DNA from: Acidovorax sp. SUPP3334
GTDB lineage: Bacteria > Pseudomonadota > Gammaproteobacteria > Burkholderiales > Burkholderiaceae_C
NCBI RefSeq assembly: GCF_030159055.1
Contig: NZ_BQXQ01000005.1
Location: 62,001-126,000 of the forward strand
DNA length: 64,000 nucleotides
Direction: 5' to 3'
Part shown: positions 56,001 to 64,000 of the stretch, in pieces
Numbering within the stretch: the first letter of the stretch is position 1
Layout of the letters: each line of letters starts with the position of its first letter
Position numbers and translations under genes: made by a program
The notes under the pieces: model-generated
What the model was told of the DNA's origin: nothing
Databases searched by the model: none
What the model saw: the letters and a program-made list of their open reading frames with translations, nothing else

Positions 56001-57208
56001 AGGTGCGCGACGAGACATCGCTCGACGTCAAGCGGGCCGATTTCAAGCTGGACATGCTCAGTCCGCACCTGTTCATGAACTTCCGTGTGGTGGACGAGCA
56101 CGGGCGCCAGCTGGGCCATGGGCGCAACCTGGGAGCGCTCAAGGCCGAATGGGGCGCCAAGGCACGCGGCGCCTTCCAGGCGCTGGCCGGGCTCAAGCTC
56201 GGCAGCGATGCCAAAGGATTGGAGGAAAAAGAGCCTCCAGCGCATATACAACTAGGGCAGGTTGCTATCAAAAAAGAAGCAACGCCTTCCACGCGGCGCG
56301 GTGCGGCGTCCGGGCAAACGGCGGCTCCTGCCTTGGCCTCGGCCGCGCAGGCTCCAGCGGGCCAACGCTACACGGCCTGGACCTTCGGCGAGTTGCCTGA
56401 GCTGATGGAAATCCGCAAGGGCGGCCAGACGCTGATCGGTTTTCCGGCGCTCATCGATGGGGGCGACGCCGTCACCATCGAAGTGTTCGATGAACCCGAC
56501 CTGGCGGCGGCCAAGCACCGCGCCGGTTTGCGCCGCCTGTTCGCGCTTCAGATCAAGGACGCGCTCAAGTACCTGGAAAAGAACATTCCCGACCTGCAGA
56601 AGATGGCGGTGGCGTACATGCCGCTGGGCACCCAGGAAGAGCTGCGCGCCCAGATCATCGACGTGGCCCTGGACCGCGCTTTCCTGCTCGATCCGCTGCC
56701 CACCGATGAAGCGGCTTTCAAGCGCCGGGTGGAAGAAGGCCGTGGCCGGCTCACGCTGATCGCGAACGAAGTCGCACGGCTGGCCGGCACCATCCTGCTG
56801 GAATACGCCGCAGCGGCCCGCAAGATCAAGGACACCAAGAACGCAGCCGATGCCGTACAGGACGCGCAGCAGCAACTGCAGCGCCTCATGCCCAAGCAAT
56901 TCCTGGCAGCCGCGCCCTGGGCGCAATTGGCGCACTTCGGCCGCTACCTCAAGGCCATCACGCTGCGGCTGGACAAGTACCGTGCCGATCCGGCCCGAGA
57001 CGCCGCCAAGCTGGCCGAACTGCGCCCGCAAGAACAGCGCTATTGGCGCCTGGTGGCCGAGCGCAAAGGGGCTGTGGACGCGCGCATGCAGGAACTGCGC
57101 TGGTTGTTGGAAGAGCTGCGAGTCAGCTTCTTCGCTCAGGAACTGCGGACCCCGCAACCGGTGAGCGTGAAACGGCTCGACAAGCTGTGGGCGCAGTTGA
57201 CCAGCTGA
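53021..57208 (+). CDS. hrpA: ATP-dependent RNA helicase HrpA
   Basis: 1395 residues. A DEAH-box helicase: motif I GETGSGKTT, motif II DEAH, motif III TSATID, motif VI QRAGRCGR, then the HA2/OB helical bundle and the long HrpA-specific C-terminal region (DUF3418-like). ATG at 53021 has GGAGGG eight bases upstream. Residues about 590-630 are an Ala-rich linker. Residues 1072-1089 are encoded by a copy of the dispersed repeat lying inside another linker. E. coli HrpA, of about 1300 residues, rescues stalled ribosomes; the same role is likely here. Confidence 0.94.
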   Translation: MQPFMTESAPSSFPSGSAAGAVSASARPEHRAAPLQITFPPSLPVSARRDEIMAAMREHQVIIVCGETGSGKTTQLPKIALALGRGKCNAAPGQKGQLIGHTQPRRIAASSVAKRIADELQTPLGDVVGYKVRFQDRLSRDASVKLMTDGILLAETQTDPLLKAYDTIIIDEAHERSLNIDFLLGYLRQILPRRPDLKIVVTSATIDADRFAKHFALPRPSQGRGKPGEAPAGGELVPAPIIYVSGRTFPVEQRWRPFEDSRDYGLNEAIADGVDELWAGNAGGDILVFLPGEREIREAADHLRKHLANQPVMRNAEVLPLFARLSQAEQDRIFDGHTGRRIVLATNVAETSLTVPGVRYVIDAGTARVKRYSFRSKVEQLMVEPVSQAAANQRAGRCGRVANGICIRLYDEADFNGRPRFTDPEILRSSLAGVILRMKSLNLGDVAQFPFIEAPSGRAIADGYQLLGELGAVDESNELTPMGQELSRLPLDPRVGRMILEARERQALDEVLIIASALSVQDVRDRPMEAQQQADQAHAKFDDEKSEFSGYLKLWKWINEARGGAPTLPSARMQKQAARKGAPSQAVLPVSQRMAAAAVAPPPAAEAAVAAPTHKLSNRQYEALLRQNFISVRRLREWRDIHTQLLTVVTEHRWGINDRPASYEQIHLSMLAGLLGNIGVKSDEEDWYLGARGIKFYKHPGAHLSKKPGRWIVAAELVETTRLFGRGIAAIEPQWIEQLGGHLLKKQLLDPHWEKKAAEVNALERATLYGIVIYNNRRVNFGKVDPYAARDIFIREALIGGQWDTKLPFLAANHKLIAKVEELEHKSRRQDVLVDDELIYAFYDQQLPPDVCSGYSFEAWYREASASNPDLLKLTREELMRHEAAGITGNAFPRTVRLGGVDCAATYLHEPGDPRDGITVTVPLFVLNQVSDERCEWLVPGMLQAKIQALLKSLPQRPRSRFVPLPDSAARLAELLGTPERFGHGSLVDVLLKQVRDETSLDVKRADFKLDMLSPHLFMNFRVVDEHGRQLGHGRNLGALKAEWGAKARGAFQALAGLKLGSDAKGLEEKEPPAHIQLGQVAIKKEATPSTRRGAASGQTAAPALASAAQAPAGQRYTAWTFGELPELMEIRKGGQTLIGFPALIDGGDAVTIEVFDEPDLAAAKHRAGLRRLFALQIKDALKYLEKNIPDLQKMAVAYMPLGTQEELRAQIIDVALDRAFLLDPLPTDEAAFKRRVEEGRGRLTLIANEVARLAGTILLEYAAAARKIKDTKNAADAVQDAQQQLQRLMPKQFLAAAPWAQLAHFGRYLKAITLRLDKYRADPARDAAKLAELRPQEQRYWRLVAERKGAVDARMQELRWLLEELRVSFFAQELRTPQPVSVKRLDKLWAQLTS
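56234..56285 (+). repeat. Dispersed palindromic repeat, copy E (inside hrpA coding sequence)
   Basis: CCTCCAGCGCATATACAA, ACTAGGGCAG, then GTTGCT...AGCAAC. It lies in frame and encodes PPAHIQLGQVAIKKEAT. The CAATAA found in other copies reads CATATA here, so no stop codon is introduced. Confidence 0.7.
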
Positions 57209-57224
57209 GGTGACCGGCCGCGAA

Positions 57225-57254
57225 CCCTCGGCCTACTACGACCGCAGCCGAGGG
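57225..57254 (+). terminator. Inverted repeat after hrpA, possible terminator
   Basis: CCCTCGGC and GCCGAGGG (8 bp, 14-base loop) 17 bases after the hrpA stop. No T-run follows, so it may be a Rho-assisted end or simply an mRNA 3' hairpin. Confidence 0.4.
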
Positions 57255-57409
57255 CATGGAGCGCAAGCTCAGTGCATGGGATGGTGATGGGGATGGTGCG
57301 CTCCGCACGACCTTTTATGCGGCCAATGGCCTGTTTTTGCCAGAGCCTCGACCTAAAACCGTGTGAAAGCGATGTGAAAACGTCGTCAACGCCGATGTTG
57401 AAGCCGGTG

Positions 57410-58021
57410 TCAATGCGGCGACTGCATGGCCGCCTCGGCGCGCACCAGTCGGTCCAGCTCGGCGCAAACGTCGGCCATGCGGCCGGAGATCAGTACCCGC
57501 GCTGCAGCGCCCGGCCCACGGCGGTCCAGCACCCGCAAGGGACGCCGGGATGCAGCGTTGCGTGGGCGGCTGCCACCCGGGAAAGCCGCGCCGTCGTTGG
57601 CACTGGTGGTTGACCAAATATCGATGGGGGCCGGATGGGCCAGTTCGGGGCGATCCTGCCGGGGCCGGACGACCGCGAAGCGCCTGGGGATGGCGAGCAG
57701 GGCCGCTGGTGTCTGGCGATCGAGTGCACCATCCCATAGCGAGCGCTGCGGGGGCTCCGCCATTGGAGAGGGCGGCAGGGCAGGCGCGATGGCGATGTCC
57801 GGGCCTTTGCAGGCATCGAGTTGCGCCACAGCGCTCTGTGCGCGGAACGACGCCTTGGTGGTGGCTGGGGCGGTATTTCTGGCGTCTGACACGTCTGCAA
57901 GGTGGCCCGAAGGGTTTGCACGCTCTTGCTGAACGGGTCGGCAAGCGGGCGCACGCAGCCACCGCGCGAGCGCATTCAGTGGTTGTGAAAAAGAAGAGAA
58001 GGTAAGCAGGGCAAATCCCAT
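57410..58021 (-). CDS. Hypothetical protein downstream of lexA, 203 aa
   Basis: Frame beginning MGFALLTFSSFSQPLNALAR at 58021, with GGAG seven bases upstream. No domain is recognised. The C-terminal segment RVLISGRMADVCAELDRLVR is the most protein-like part, and the middle is Pro/Ala/Arg-rich. It lies 140 bases downstream of lexA on the same strand, a position sometimes held by SOS genes, but nothing in the sequence ties it to a known cell-division inhibitor. The frame is also open further upstream to 58141. Confidence 0.45.
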   Translation of the reverse strand: MGFALLTFSSFSQPLNALARWLRAPACRPVQQERANPSGHLADVSDARNTAPATTKASFRAQSAVAQLDACKGPDIAIAPALPPSPMAEPPQRSLWDGALDRQTPAALLAIPRRFAVVRPRQDRPELAHPAPIDIWSTTSANDGAAFPGGSRPRNAASRRPLRVLDRRGPGAAARVLISGRMADVCAELDRLVRAEAAMQSPH

Positions 58022-58161
58022 GTGAAAACTCCAGCGAGGTGCGAGGGGGTTGAACACAGGCAGGATTGCCGAGGAAAAACACACTGCCGCAGGGTTGGCT
58101 GGCCATGGCCCCATGGCCCATGACCGCCAGACGCCCGCCACCTGCGGCGGTGTGCTGAGGG

Positions 58162-58836
58162 CTACATCAGCATGGTGTTGCGGATGAGGCCGACTGCGAG
58201 GCCTTCGATCTCGAAGGGCTCGCCAGGATTGACGGTGATCACGGGGTAGTCCGGGTTTTCGGGCAGCAGCTCGATGGCCGTGGCCGTGCGGCGCAGGCGT
58301 TTGACGGTGACGTCATCGCCCAGGCGGGCCACGATGATCTGGCCGTTGCGCGCTTCGCGGGTGGATTGCACCGCGAGCAGGTCGCCGTCCATGATGCCCG
58401 CGTCGCGCATGGACATGCCACGCACCTTGAGCAGGTAATCGGGCTTGTGCTGAAACAGGTTGCCTTCCAGGCTGTAGGTCTGGTCGACATGTTCCTGCGC
58501 GAGAATGGGCGACCCTGCGGCCACGCGGCCCACCAAGGGCAGAACGAGCTGCGACAAGCCGGGAATGTGCAGATGGAACTGCGTGCCCCGCGCGGCGTTG
58601 ATGGATCGCACGGCATCGCCCCGAAGGCGAATGCCCCGCGACGTGCCGCTGACCAGTTCGATCACGCCTTTGCGGGCCAGGGCTTGAAGGTGTTCCTCGG
58701 CGGCGTTGGCGGATTTGAAGCCGAATTCGGCGGCAATCTCTGCACGCGTGGGCGGCGCGCCAGTGCGGGAAATAGCGGTCTGGATCAGATCGAGGATCTG
58801 CTGCTGGCGGGCGGTGAGCTTGGGACTGTCGAACAT
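58162..58836 (-). CDS. lexA: SOS repressor LexA
   Basis: 224 residues. The winged-helix domain (about 1-70) has [23 protein letters not shown]. The self-cleavage site is Ala107-Gly108 in RVAAGSP, and the catalytic dyad is Ser142 in GMSMRDAG and Lys179 in VTVKRL. ATG at 58836 ([13 protein letters not shown]) is the family start although the frame extends 19 codons upstream. Two LexA-box-like sites precede it, indicating autoregulation. Confidence 0.96.
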   Translation of the reverse strand: MFDSPKLTARQQQILDLIQTAISRTGAPPTRAEIAAEFGFKSANAAEEHLQALARKGVIELVSGTSRGIRLRGDAVRSINAARGTQFHLHIPGLSQLVLPLVGRVAAGSPILAQEHVDQTYSLEGNLFQHKPDYLLKVRGMSMRDAGIMDGDLLAVQSTREARNGQIIVARLGDDVTVKRLRRTATAIELLPENPDYPVITVNPGEPFEIEGLAVGLIRNTMLM

Positions 58837-58873
58837 GTGTGACTCCGGTGCTGAACGGAAAGGCAGAGAAAGC

Positions 58874-58889
58874 CTGTTTTTTAATCCAG
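58874..58889. promoter_or_regulatory. LexA-box-like site 1
   Basis: CTGT-TTTTTAAT-CCAG, matching the CTGT-N8-ACAG layout with one substitution in the right half. It is 38 bases upstream of the lexA start. Confidence 0.6.
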
Positions 58890-58892
58890 TCA

Positions 58893-58908
58893 CTGTATTT
58901 TTAACCAG
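58893..58908. promoter_or_regulatory. LexA-box-like site 2
   Basis: CTGT-ATTTTTAA-CCAG, the same layout and the same substitution as site 1, 19 bases further on. It lies only 12 bases before the divergent asparaginase start. Confidence 0.6.
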
Positions 58909-58919
58909 TTTTTTGGAGC

Positions 58920-59897
58920 ATGCAAGTGGGCACAGGAAAAATCGTGGTGCTCGGCACCGGCGGAACGATTGCCGGTACGGCGGCTGAAGCGGGAGACAAC
59001 ATCGGCTACAAGGCCGGACAGGTGGGCATTTCTGAGTTGCTGGATGCCATTCCCGGGCTGGCGCAAGCCGCTGGCGGGCGCATCGAAGCCGAGCAGATCG
59101 CGCAGATCGACAGCAAGGACATGGATTTCGCCGTGTGGCGGCAGTTGGGGCTGCGGTGCGCGCAACTTCTGGCGGATGCTGACGTGCGGGGCATCGTCGT
59201 CACCCATGGCACCGATACGCTCGAAGAAACCGCCTGGTTCCTGCACTCGGTGCTGTCTGCGGACCGCCCCGTGGTGCTTGCCAGCGCCATGCGGCCTGCC
59301 TCGGCCATGTCGCCGGATGGCCCGCAGAACCTGCTCGACGCGGTGACCGTGGCCGCGACGGCCGGTGCCCGCGGTGTTCTGGCGGTTGCGGCTGGCACGA
59401 TCCACGGCGCGCGCCATGTGCAGAAGGTGCATCCCTACCAGCTGGATGCGTTCAGTTCGGGAGAAGCCGGCCCCGTGGGCTGGGTGGAGGAAGGCGCCGT
59501 GCGGTTGACCAGCGGCTGGCCCGAGCCTCTGGGCTCTCCGGCCTCATTGCAAGCCCGGCTGAAATCGGTGGCGGATACCTTACTCTGGCCAAGGGTGGAA
59601 ATTCTCATGAACCATGCGGGTGCGGACGGCCGCATCGTCGATCTGCTGGTGCGCGATGGCGCAGACGGCATCGTGGTGGCCGCCACCGGCAACGGGACGG
59701 TCCATCAATCCTTGGGGGACGCGCTGCAGCGCGCCCACGCGAGCGGCGTGGATGTGCGCATTTCCACCCGCTGCCACAAGGGGCAGGTCTTGCCCAAGCC
59801 CGGGGATGTGCTGCCCCATTCGCAGGGCCTCAGCCCGGTGAAGGCCCGCATCAGCCTGCTGCTCGAATTGCTGGCCCGTCCCCGCCACGGAGGCTGA
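58920..59897 (+). CDS. L-asparaginase (type I/II family)
   Basis: 325 residues. Catalytic threonines are in [11 protein letters not shown] and in [14 protein letters not shown], with Lys in VKVHPYQ-like context ([14 protein letters not shown]). It hydrolyses asparagine to aspartate and ammonia. No signal peptide is visible, suggesting a cytoplasmic enzyme. ATG at 58920 is only one base after GGAG; GTG at 58926, seven bases after it, is better placed and may be the true start, removing two residues. It is divergent from lexA and shares its LexA-box region. Confidence 0.92.
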   Translation: MQVGTGKIVVLGTGGTIAGTAAEAGDNIGYKAGQVGISELLDAIPGLAQAAGGRIEAEQIAQIDSKDMDFAVWRQLGLRCAQLLADADVRGIVVTHGTDTLEETAWFLHSVLSADRPVVLASAMRPASAMSPDGPQNLLDAVTVAATAGARGVLAVAAGTIHGARHVQKVHPYQLDAFSSGEAGPVGWVEEGAVRLTSGWPEPLGSPASLQARLKSVADTLLWPRVEILMNHAGADGRIVDLLVRDGADGIVVAATGNGTVHQSLGDALQRAHASGVDVRISTRCHKGQVLPKPGDVLPHSQGLSPVKARISLLLELLARPRHGG

Positions 59898-59907
59898 CAG
59901 AGGCTGA

Positions 59908-59943
59908 AACGACAACGCCCCGCGAACAGGCGGGGCGTCGTTG
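59908..59943. terminator. Hairpin between convergent asparaginase and adk genes
   Basis: ACGCCCCG and CGGGGCGT flank an eight-base loop, with outer AACGAC/GTCGTT pairing. No long T-run exists on either side. The position between convergent genes suggests a shared terminator. Confidence 0.5.
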
Positions 59944-59982
59944 AGCGGTTTTGGCGCACGCAGCGCCGGATCGATGCCGGAA

Positions 59983-60648
<666 letters not shown>

Positions 60649-60779
60649 CTAAGTGTTGAATTCGGCTGGCGCCATTGGCCACGGGCTTGCCTCCCGCCCG
60701 GGATGCGGCACTCTGATCGCGGGCAAGGATAGCACGCGTGTCCGCGCGCTTTCCTGACACCGGCGGGACTCGAAAATCC

Positions 60780-61577
60780 CTACCGGAGCAGGGCCCGGAC
60801 GCGCTCCAGATCCTGCGGCGTGTCCACGCCCGGGCCCGGGGCCGCGGCCGTGATGTGCACCGCGATGCGATGGCCATGCCACAGGGCGCGAAGTTGCTCC
60901 AGGGCCTCGACGGCCTCGGTGGGCGCCGGCGGCAACGATGGGAACTGGCGCAGGAACGAAGCCCGGTAGCTGTAGAGGCCGATGTGGCGCAGCGGCGCAT
61001 AGCCTGCCGGAACGCCAGGGGCTTGCCCGTCGGGTCCGGCCGTCCACCAGGCCAGGCCGGCGTGGTCGCGTGCGTGGGGAATGGGCGCACGGCTGAAATA
61101 GTGCGCCAGCCCGCGCGCGTCGAGCACGACCTTCACCACGTTGGGGTTGGCGTAGTCGGCCAGCGTGCCGATGGCGTGCGCGGCGGTTCCCATGCTGGCT
61201 TCGGGACGGGCCGGTAGAAGTGCCGCGACGGCATCGATGAGCGCGGGATCGATCAGTGGCTCATCGCCCTGCACATTCACCACGACATCGTCGCCTTCGA
61301 GGCCGAGCTGCTCGCACGCTTCCGCCAGGCGATCGCTACCGCTGGGATGGTCGGCGCGCGTCAGGATCGCCTGTACGCCATGGGCGCGGCAGGCGTCGAG
61401 AATGCGGGCATCGTCTGCCGCCACCACCACGCGCCCGGCGTGGCTTTGCGCTGCGCGCCTGGCGACGCGCACCACCATGGGCAGCCCGGCAATGTCGGCC
61501 AGCGGCTTGTCGGGCAACCGCGTCGAAGCCAGCCGCGCCGGGATCAAGACCGTGAATGCAGAAGCTGGCTCAGTCAC
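60780..61577 (-). CDS. kdsB: 3-deoxy-manno-octulosonate cytidylyltransferase
   Basis: 265 residues, making CMP-KDO for lipopolysaccharide inner core. N-terminal [31 protein letters not shown] and the metal-binding Asp of [11 protein letters not shown] are diagnostic. GTG at 61577 overlaps the stop of the Trm112-like gene (GTGA), showing translational coupling. Confidence 0.97.
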   Translation of the reverse strand: MTEPASAFTVLIPARLASTRLPDKPLADIAGLPMVVRVARRAAQSHAGRVVVAADDARILDACRAHGVQAILTRADHPSGSDRLAEACEQLGLEGDDVVVNVQGDEPLIDPALIDAVAALLPARPEASMGTAAHAIGTLADYANPNVVKVVLDARGLAHYFSRAPIPHARDHAGLAWWTAGPDGQAPGVPAGYAPLRHIGLYSYRASFLRQFPSLPPAPTEAVEALEQLRALWHGHRIAVHITAAAPGPGVDTPQDLERVRALLR

Positions 61578-61756
61578 GCCTCCAGTTCCTCGTCCGTCAG
61601 GGTGCGTGCCTCGTTTTCCAGCAGGACGGGAATGCCGTCGCGCACCGGGTAGGCCAGCCGTGCACTGCGCGACACCAGCTCTTGCCGTTCGCGGTCGAAA
61701 GAGAGCGAGCCTTTGGTGACGGGGCAGACCAGCAGTTCAAGCAGTTTGGGATCCAT
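61574..61756 (-). CDS. Trm112 family protein (YcaR-like)
   Basis: 60 residues starting [16 protein letters not shown], with [21 protein letters not shown]. Only one Cys of the usual zinc-binding set remains, as in other bacterial members beside kdsB. The position between lpxK and kdsB is conserved in proteobacteria. Its biochemical role is not established. Confidence 0.93.
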   Translation of the reverse strand: MDPKLLELLVCPVTKGSLSFDRERQELVSRSARLAYPVRDGIPVLLENEARTLTDEELEA

Positions 61757-61775
61757 GGCGGTATTGGCTTTGGTG

Positions 61776-62849
61776 TCAGTCGGAGGGCGATGATAGCGAG
61801 CGGCGCCCCGCAGCTTGCAGCGCACCGTCCAGCCGCGTGAAAAAAGCGCTGTCGATGTCCACCCGCAGGGGCACTGCCAGCGCGTCGGGATGCCTTTGCC
61901 AGAGCTTGGCGGCATCTTTTTCGGTGCAAATCAGGGGTGTGCCGTGGATTTCATTGCGCTGCCAGCTATCAAAATCATAGTGATCGGGCAGCGCAGTGGC
62001 GGAGTGCAGGGTGAGCCCTTGCGCCTGCAGCATGGCGAAAAATTCCTGGGGCCGGGCGATGGCTGCCACCGCGTGCAGGGGCTGATCGCGCAACCGGGCC
62101 AGCGGCACGGTACTGCCATCGGCCCTGACCGCATCGGTGCCGAGCGAGCGTCGCAAGGCAAACGACGGCGCGCAGCCCGAAGGCCGGGCACCGGCATACA
62201 GAATGCAGTCGACCGGGCGGGGCCAGGGCTCGCGCAACGGGCCGGCGGGCAGCAAAAAGCCATTGCCGACCCCGTCGTCGTTGAACACGCACACCTCCAC
62301 ATCGCGGGCCAGTGCGAGGTGCTGCAAGCCGTCGTCGCACACGATCACGTCCACCCCAGGGTGCTGGGCCAGGAGCGCCCGGGCCGCATCTGCGCGCTGG
62401 CGTGCCACGAACACGGGAACCCCGGTGCTGCGTGCGATCAGCAACGGTTCATCGCCCACTTCGAAAGCGCTGCTATCGGTTTGCACCTCACGGCAGTCGT
62501 CGGTAGAACGCCCATAACCGCGGGACACCACACCGGGGTGCCAGCCTTGCACCGCCAGGTGCCGCACGATCGCCTGCGTCACCGGCGTCTTGCCAGCGCC
62601 GCCGGCGATCACGTTGCCCACCACGATCACCGGCACCTGCATGCGTTCAGAGCGCAGAACGCCGGCTCGGTAGAGCGTGTGCCGCAGCGCGACCAGTGCT
62701 CGGTACAGACAGGACAGCGGCCAGAGCATCCATGCCAGCAATCCACGCCGTTTCCAGGCGCTCTGCAGCCGGGATGAAGGGGACGCCGCAGCGGACGGCA
62801 TTGCAGGAGGCGAAGGGGAACGGGGCGGCTGCGGCCCGGCAGCAGCCAT
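61776..62849 (-). CDS. lpxK: Tetraacyldisaccharide 4'-kinase
   Basis: 357 residues, a membrane-associated kinase in lipid A biosynthesis. It has an N-terminal membrane helix ([19 protein letters not shown]), a P-loop in [33 protein letters not shown] and [13 protein letters not shown] at 62849 is 5 bases after the exbD stop; the first 16 residues are variable and Met17 is an alternative start. Confidence 0.95.
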   Translation of the reverse strand: MAAAGPQPPRSPSPPAMPSAAASPSSRLQSAWKRRGLLAWMLWPLSCLYRALVALRHTLYRAGVLRSERMQVPVIVVGNVIAGGAGKTPVTQAIVRHLAVQGWHPGVVSRGYGRSTDDCREVQTDSSAFEVGDEPLLIARSTGVPVFVARQRADAARALLAQHPGVDVIVCDDGLQHLALARDVEVCVFNDDGVGNGFLLPAGPLREPWPRPVDCILYAGARPSGCAPSFALRRSLGTDAVRADGSTVPLARLRDQPLHAVAAIARPQEFFAMLQAQGLTLHSATALPDHYDFDSWQRNEIHGTPLICTEKDAAKLWQRHPDALAVPLRVDIDSAFFTRLDGALQAAGRRSLSSPSD

Positions 62850-62854
62850 CGCGG

Positions 62855-63280
62855 CTATTTGCCGGCGCTGGCCGTCGATTGCGTGGCGAAGGTGATCTGC
62901 GACAGACCCACGCGGCGCGCGGCTTCCATCACCGTCACGACCGACTGATGCGGCGAATTGGCATCTGCACTGATGATGACGACGCTGTCCTTGCCCGCAC
63001 TGGCTGCAGCAGCCAGCGCCTGCGATACGACCTCGACGCTTTTGCCATCCACGGCGGTTTTGTTGATCGCGTAGCGCCCATCGGCAGCCACGGCCACGAT
63101 GACTTCCTTGGGGTGGTCGCGTTGCTGCTCGGCATCGGCCACGGGCAGCGTCAATTGCAGTTCGGTGAATTTGCTGTAAGTGGTGGACAGCATCAGAAAA
63201 ATGAGCACCACCAGCAGGACATCGATGAACGGAATCAGGTTGATTTCGGGCGCTTCGGTGGGGCGTTGGCGAAAGTTCAT
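62855..63280 (-). CDS. exbD: Biopolymer transport protein ExbD/TolR family
   Basis: 141 residues with one N-terminal membrane helix ([20 protein letters not shown]) carrying the proton-channel Asp in PFIDVLL, then a periplasmic domain. It partners ExbB in proton-motive-force-driven energisation. It lies 70 bases downstream of exbB. Confidence 0.93.
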   Translation of the reverse strand: MNFRQRPTEAPEINLIPFIDVLLVVLIFLMLSTTYSKFTELQLTLPVADAEQQRDHPKEVIVAVAADGRYAINKTAVDGKSVEVVSQALAAAASAGKDSVVIISADANSPHQSVVTVMEAARRVGLSQITFATQSTASAGK

Positions 63281-63350
63281 GGTCGTTCAGCCGATCGATG
63301 TTGCGGGAACAGGGGGCGCACCGCCACCGCGCAAATCCCGGGCAGCAGCA

Positions 63351-63980
63351 TCATTTGCGCAGCCGGCAGATGTGCCGCACGAACTGTTCGGAGGCGAGTT
63401 CGAGGGTCAGAAGGTAGCCGTCCACCCGGCTGCGGAAATAGCGCCAGAAGATCAATGCGGGGATGGCGACGATGAGGCCGAACGCCGTGTTGTACAGCGC
63501 GATCGAAATGCCCTGGGCCAGCTGTGCCGGGTTGCCCCCACCCGACTGGCCGGCGCCTGCCTGGGAGCCGAAAATCTCGATCATGCCGATCACCGTGCCC
63601 AGCAAGCCGAGCAGCGGAGCGGCGGATGCAATCGTCGCCAGCGCGCTGAGGTACTTTTCAAGGCGATGGGCGACGGCCCGGCCCGAACTCTCCATGGCTG
63701 CACGCACATCGGCTTCGCTGCTCTGGGGATTGCTGTTGAGCGTGCGCAGGCCGCTGGCCAGCACTTCGCCCAAAGCGGAGTTTTGCGCCAGCTGGTTCAC
63801 CACGTCGGGCGTGGGAAGGGACCGGGAAGACACCGTGATGGCTTCATCCAGCAATTTGGGGGGAGCGACCCGTGCGGTCTTGAGAGCGATGAAGCGCTCC
63901 ACGACGAGTGCCAGCGCCAGAACGGAGCAGGCTATCAAGGGCCAGATCGGCCAGCCTGCGGCTTGTATGATCGACAGCAA
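63351..63980 (-). CDS. exbB: MotA/TolQ/ExbB proton channel family protein
   Basis: 209 residues with three membrane segments (about 8-30, 108-135, 150-175), including the channel-lining ASAAPLLGLLGTVIGMI and the QGISIALYNTAFGLIVAIPA stretch. No ATG fits; TTG at 63980 with GGAGAG just upstream gives the correct N-terminus. The gene begins close to the window end and is complete. Confidence 0.92.
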   Translation of the reverse strand: MLSIIQAAGWPIWPLIACSVLALALVVERFIALKTARVAPPKLLDEAITVSSRSLPTPDVVNQLAQNSALGEVLASGLRTLNSNPQSSEADVRAAMESSGRAVAHRLEKYLSALATIASAAPLLGLLGTVIGMIEIFGSQAGAGQSGGGNPAQLAQGISIALYNTAFGLIVAIPALIFWRYFRSRVDGYLLTLELASEQFVRHICRLRK

Positions 63981-64000
63981 TTCTCTCTCCGCGCAGATGG

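Noticed and set aside
53801-56251. Minus-strand frame of about 816 codons opposite hrpA.
   Set aside because: Shadow of the helicase gene; no recognisable domain.
61955-61985. CAGCTATCAAAATCATAG inside lpxK, resembling the hairpin part of the dispersed repeat.
   Set aside because: No CCTCCAGCGCAATAA half, the stem is poor, and the codons encode an lpxK segment that looks family-conserved.

Overview
The window looks like a chromosomal segment of a high-GC betaproteobacterium, most likely an Acidovorax-type member of the Comamonadaceae. This rests on the protein repertoire (a complete five-step hut pathway with HutF and HutG, the exbB-exbD-lpxK-Trm112-kdsB-adk gene order, long HrpA and DUF349/DUF748 proteins) and on a dispersed palindromic repeat of a type I recall from this family. 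No rRNA, CRISPR array or prophage is visible. The only insertion sequence is one IS630-family element.

Layout. 1-9.2 kb (+): end of a DUF748 envelope protein, a DUF349 protein, two identical tRNA-Leu(CAG) genes on the minus strand, RNase R (rnr), whose start abuts the tRNA promoter, and a short-chain dehydrogenase. 9.2-21.3 kb (-): a small unknown gene and a tightly overlapped glycogen/trehalose operon, glgC-glgX-treZ-malQ::treY-glgA. All four junctions are 4-nt ATGA overlaps, and MalQ and TreY are fused. 21.8-22.3 kb (-): a MarR regulator. 22.6-34.5 kb (-): a run of ten co-oriented signalling genes. It begins with a stressosome module (rsbR, rsbS, rsbT, then an ATPase-PP2C protein), followed by three histidine kinases (two hybrid), then heme oxygenase, bacteriophytochrome kinase and a lone receiver. 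No DNA-binding or cyclase output domain occurs anywhere in the run.

35-47 kb (+): a histidine-utilisation region. It has an ABC importer (binding protein, permease, ATPase), hutC, hutH, hutU, an IclR-family regulator with an unusual C-terminal extension, hutI, hutF and hutG. Two matching palindromes, upstream of the ABC operon and of hutH, are good HutC operator candidates. Together the enzymes convert histidine to glutamate, formate and two ammonia. 47-50.3 kb: a PAP2-type phosphatase lipoprotein, a small unknown gene and psd. 50.7-52.7 kb: infA, tRNA-Pro(TGG), a small unknown gene and a complete IS630-type element with a programmed-frameshift transposase. 53-57.2 kb: hrpA. 57.4-59.9 kb: an unknown gene, lexA and a divergent asparaginase, with two tandem LexA-box-like sites between the last two. 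60-64 kb (-): adk, kdsB, a Trm112-like protein, lpxK, exbD and exbB (lipid A/KDO supply and TonB-type energisation).

A palindromic repeat recurs five times. It supplies the stop codon of marR and of the IclR gene, sits over the start region of hutI, and has become coding sequence inside hrpA.
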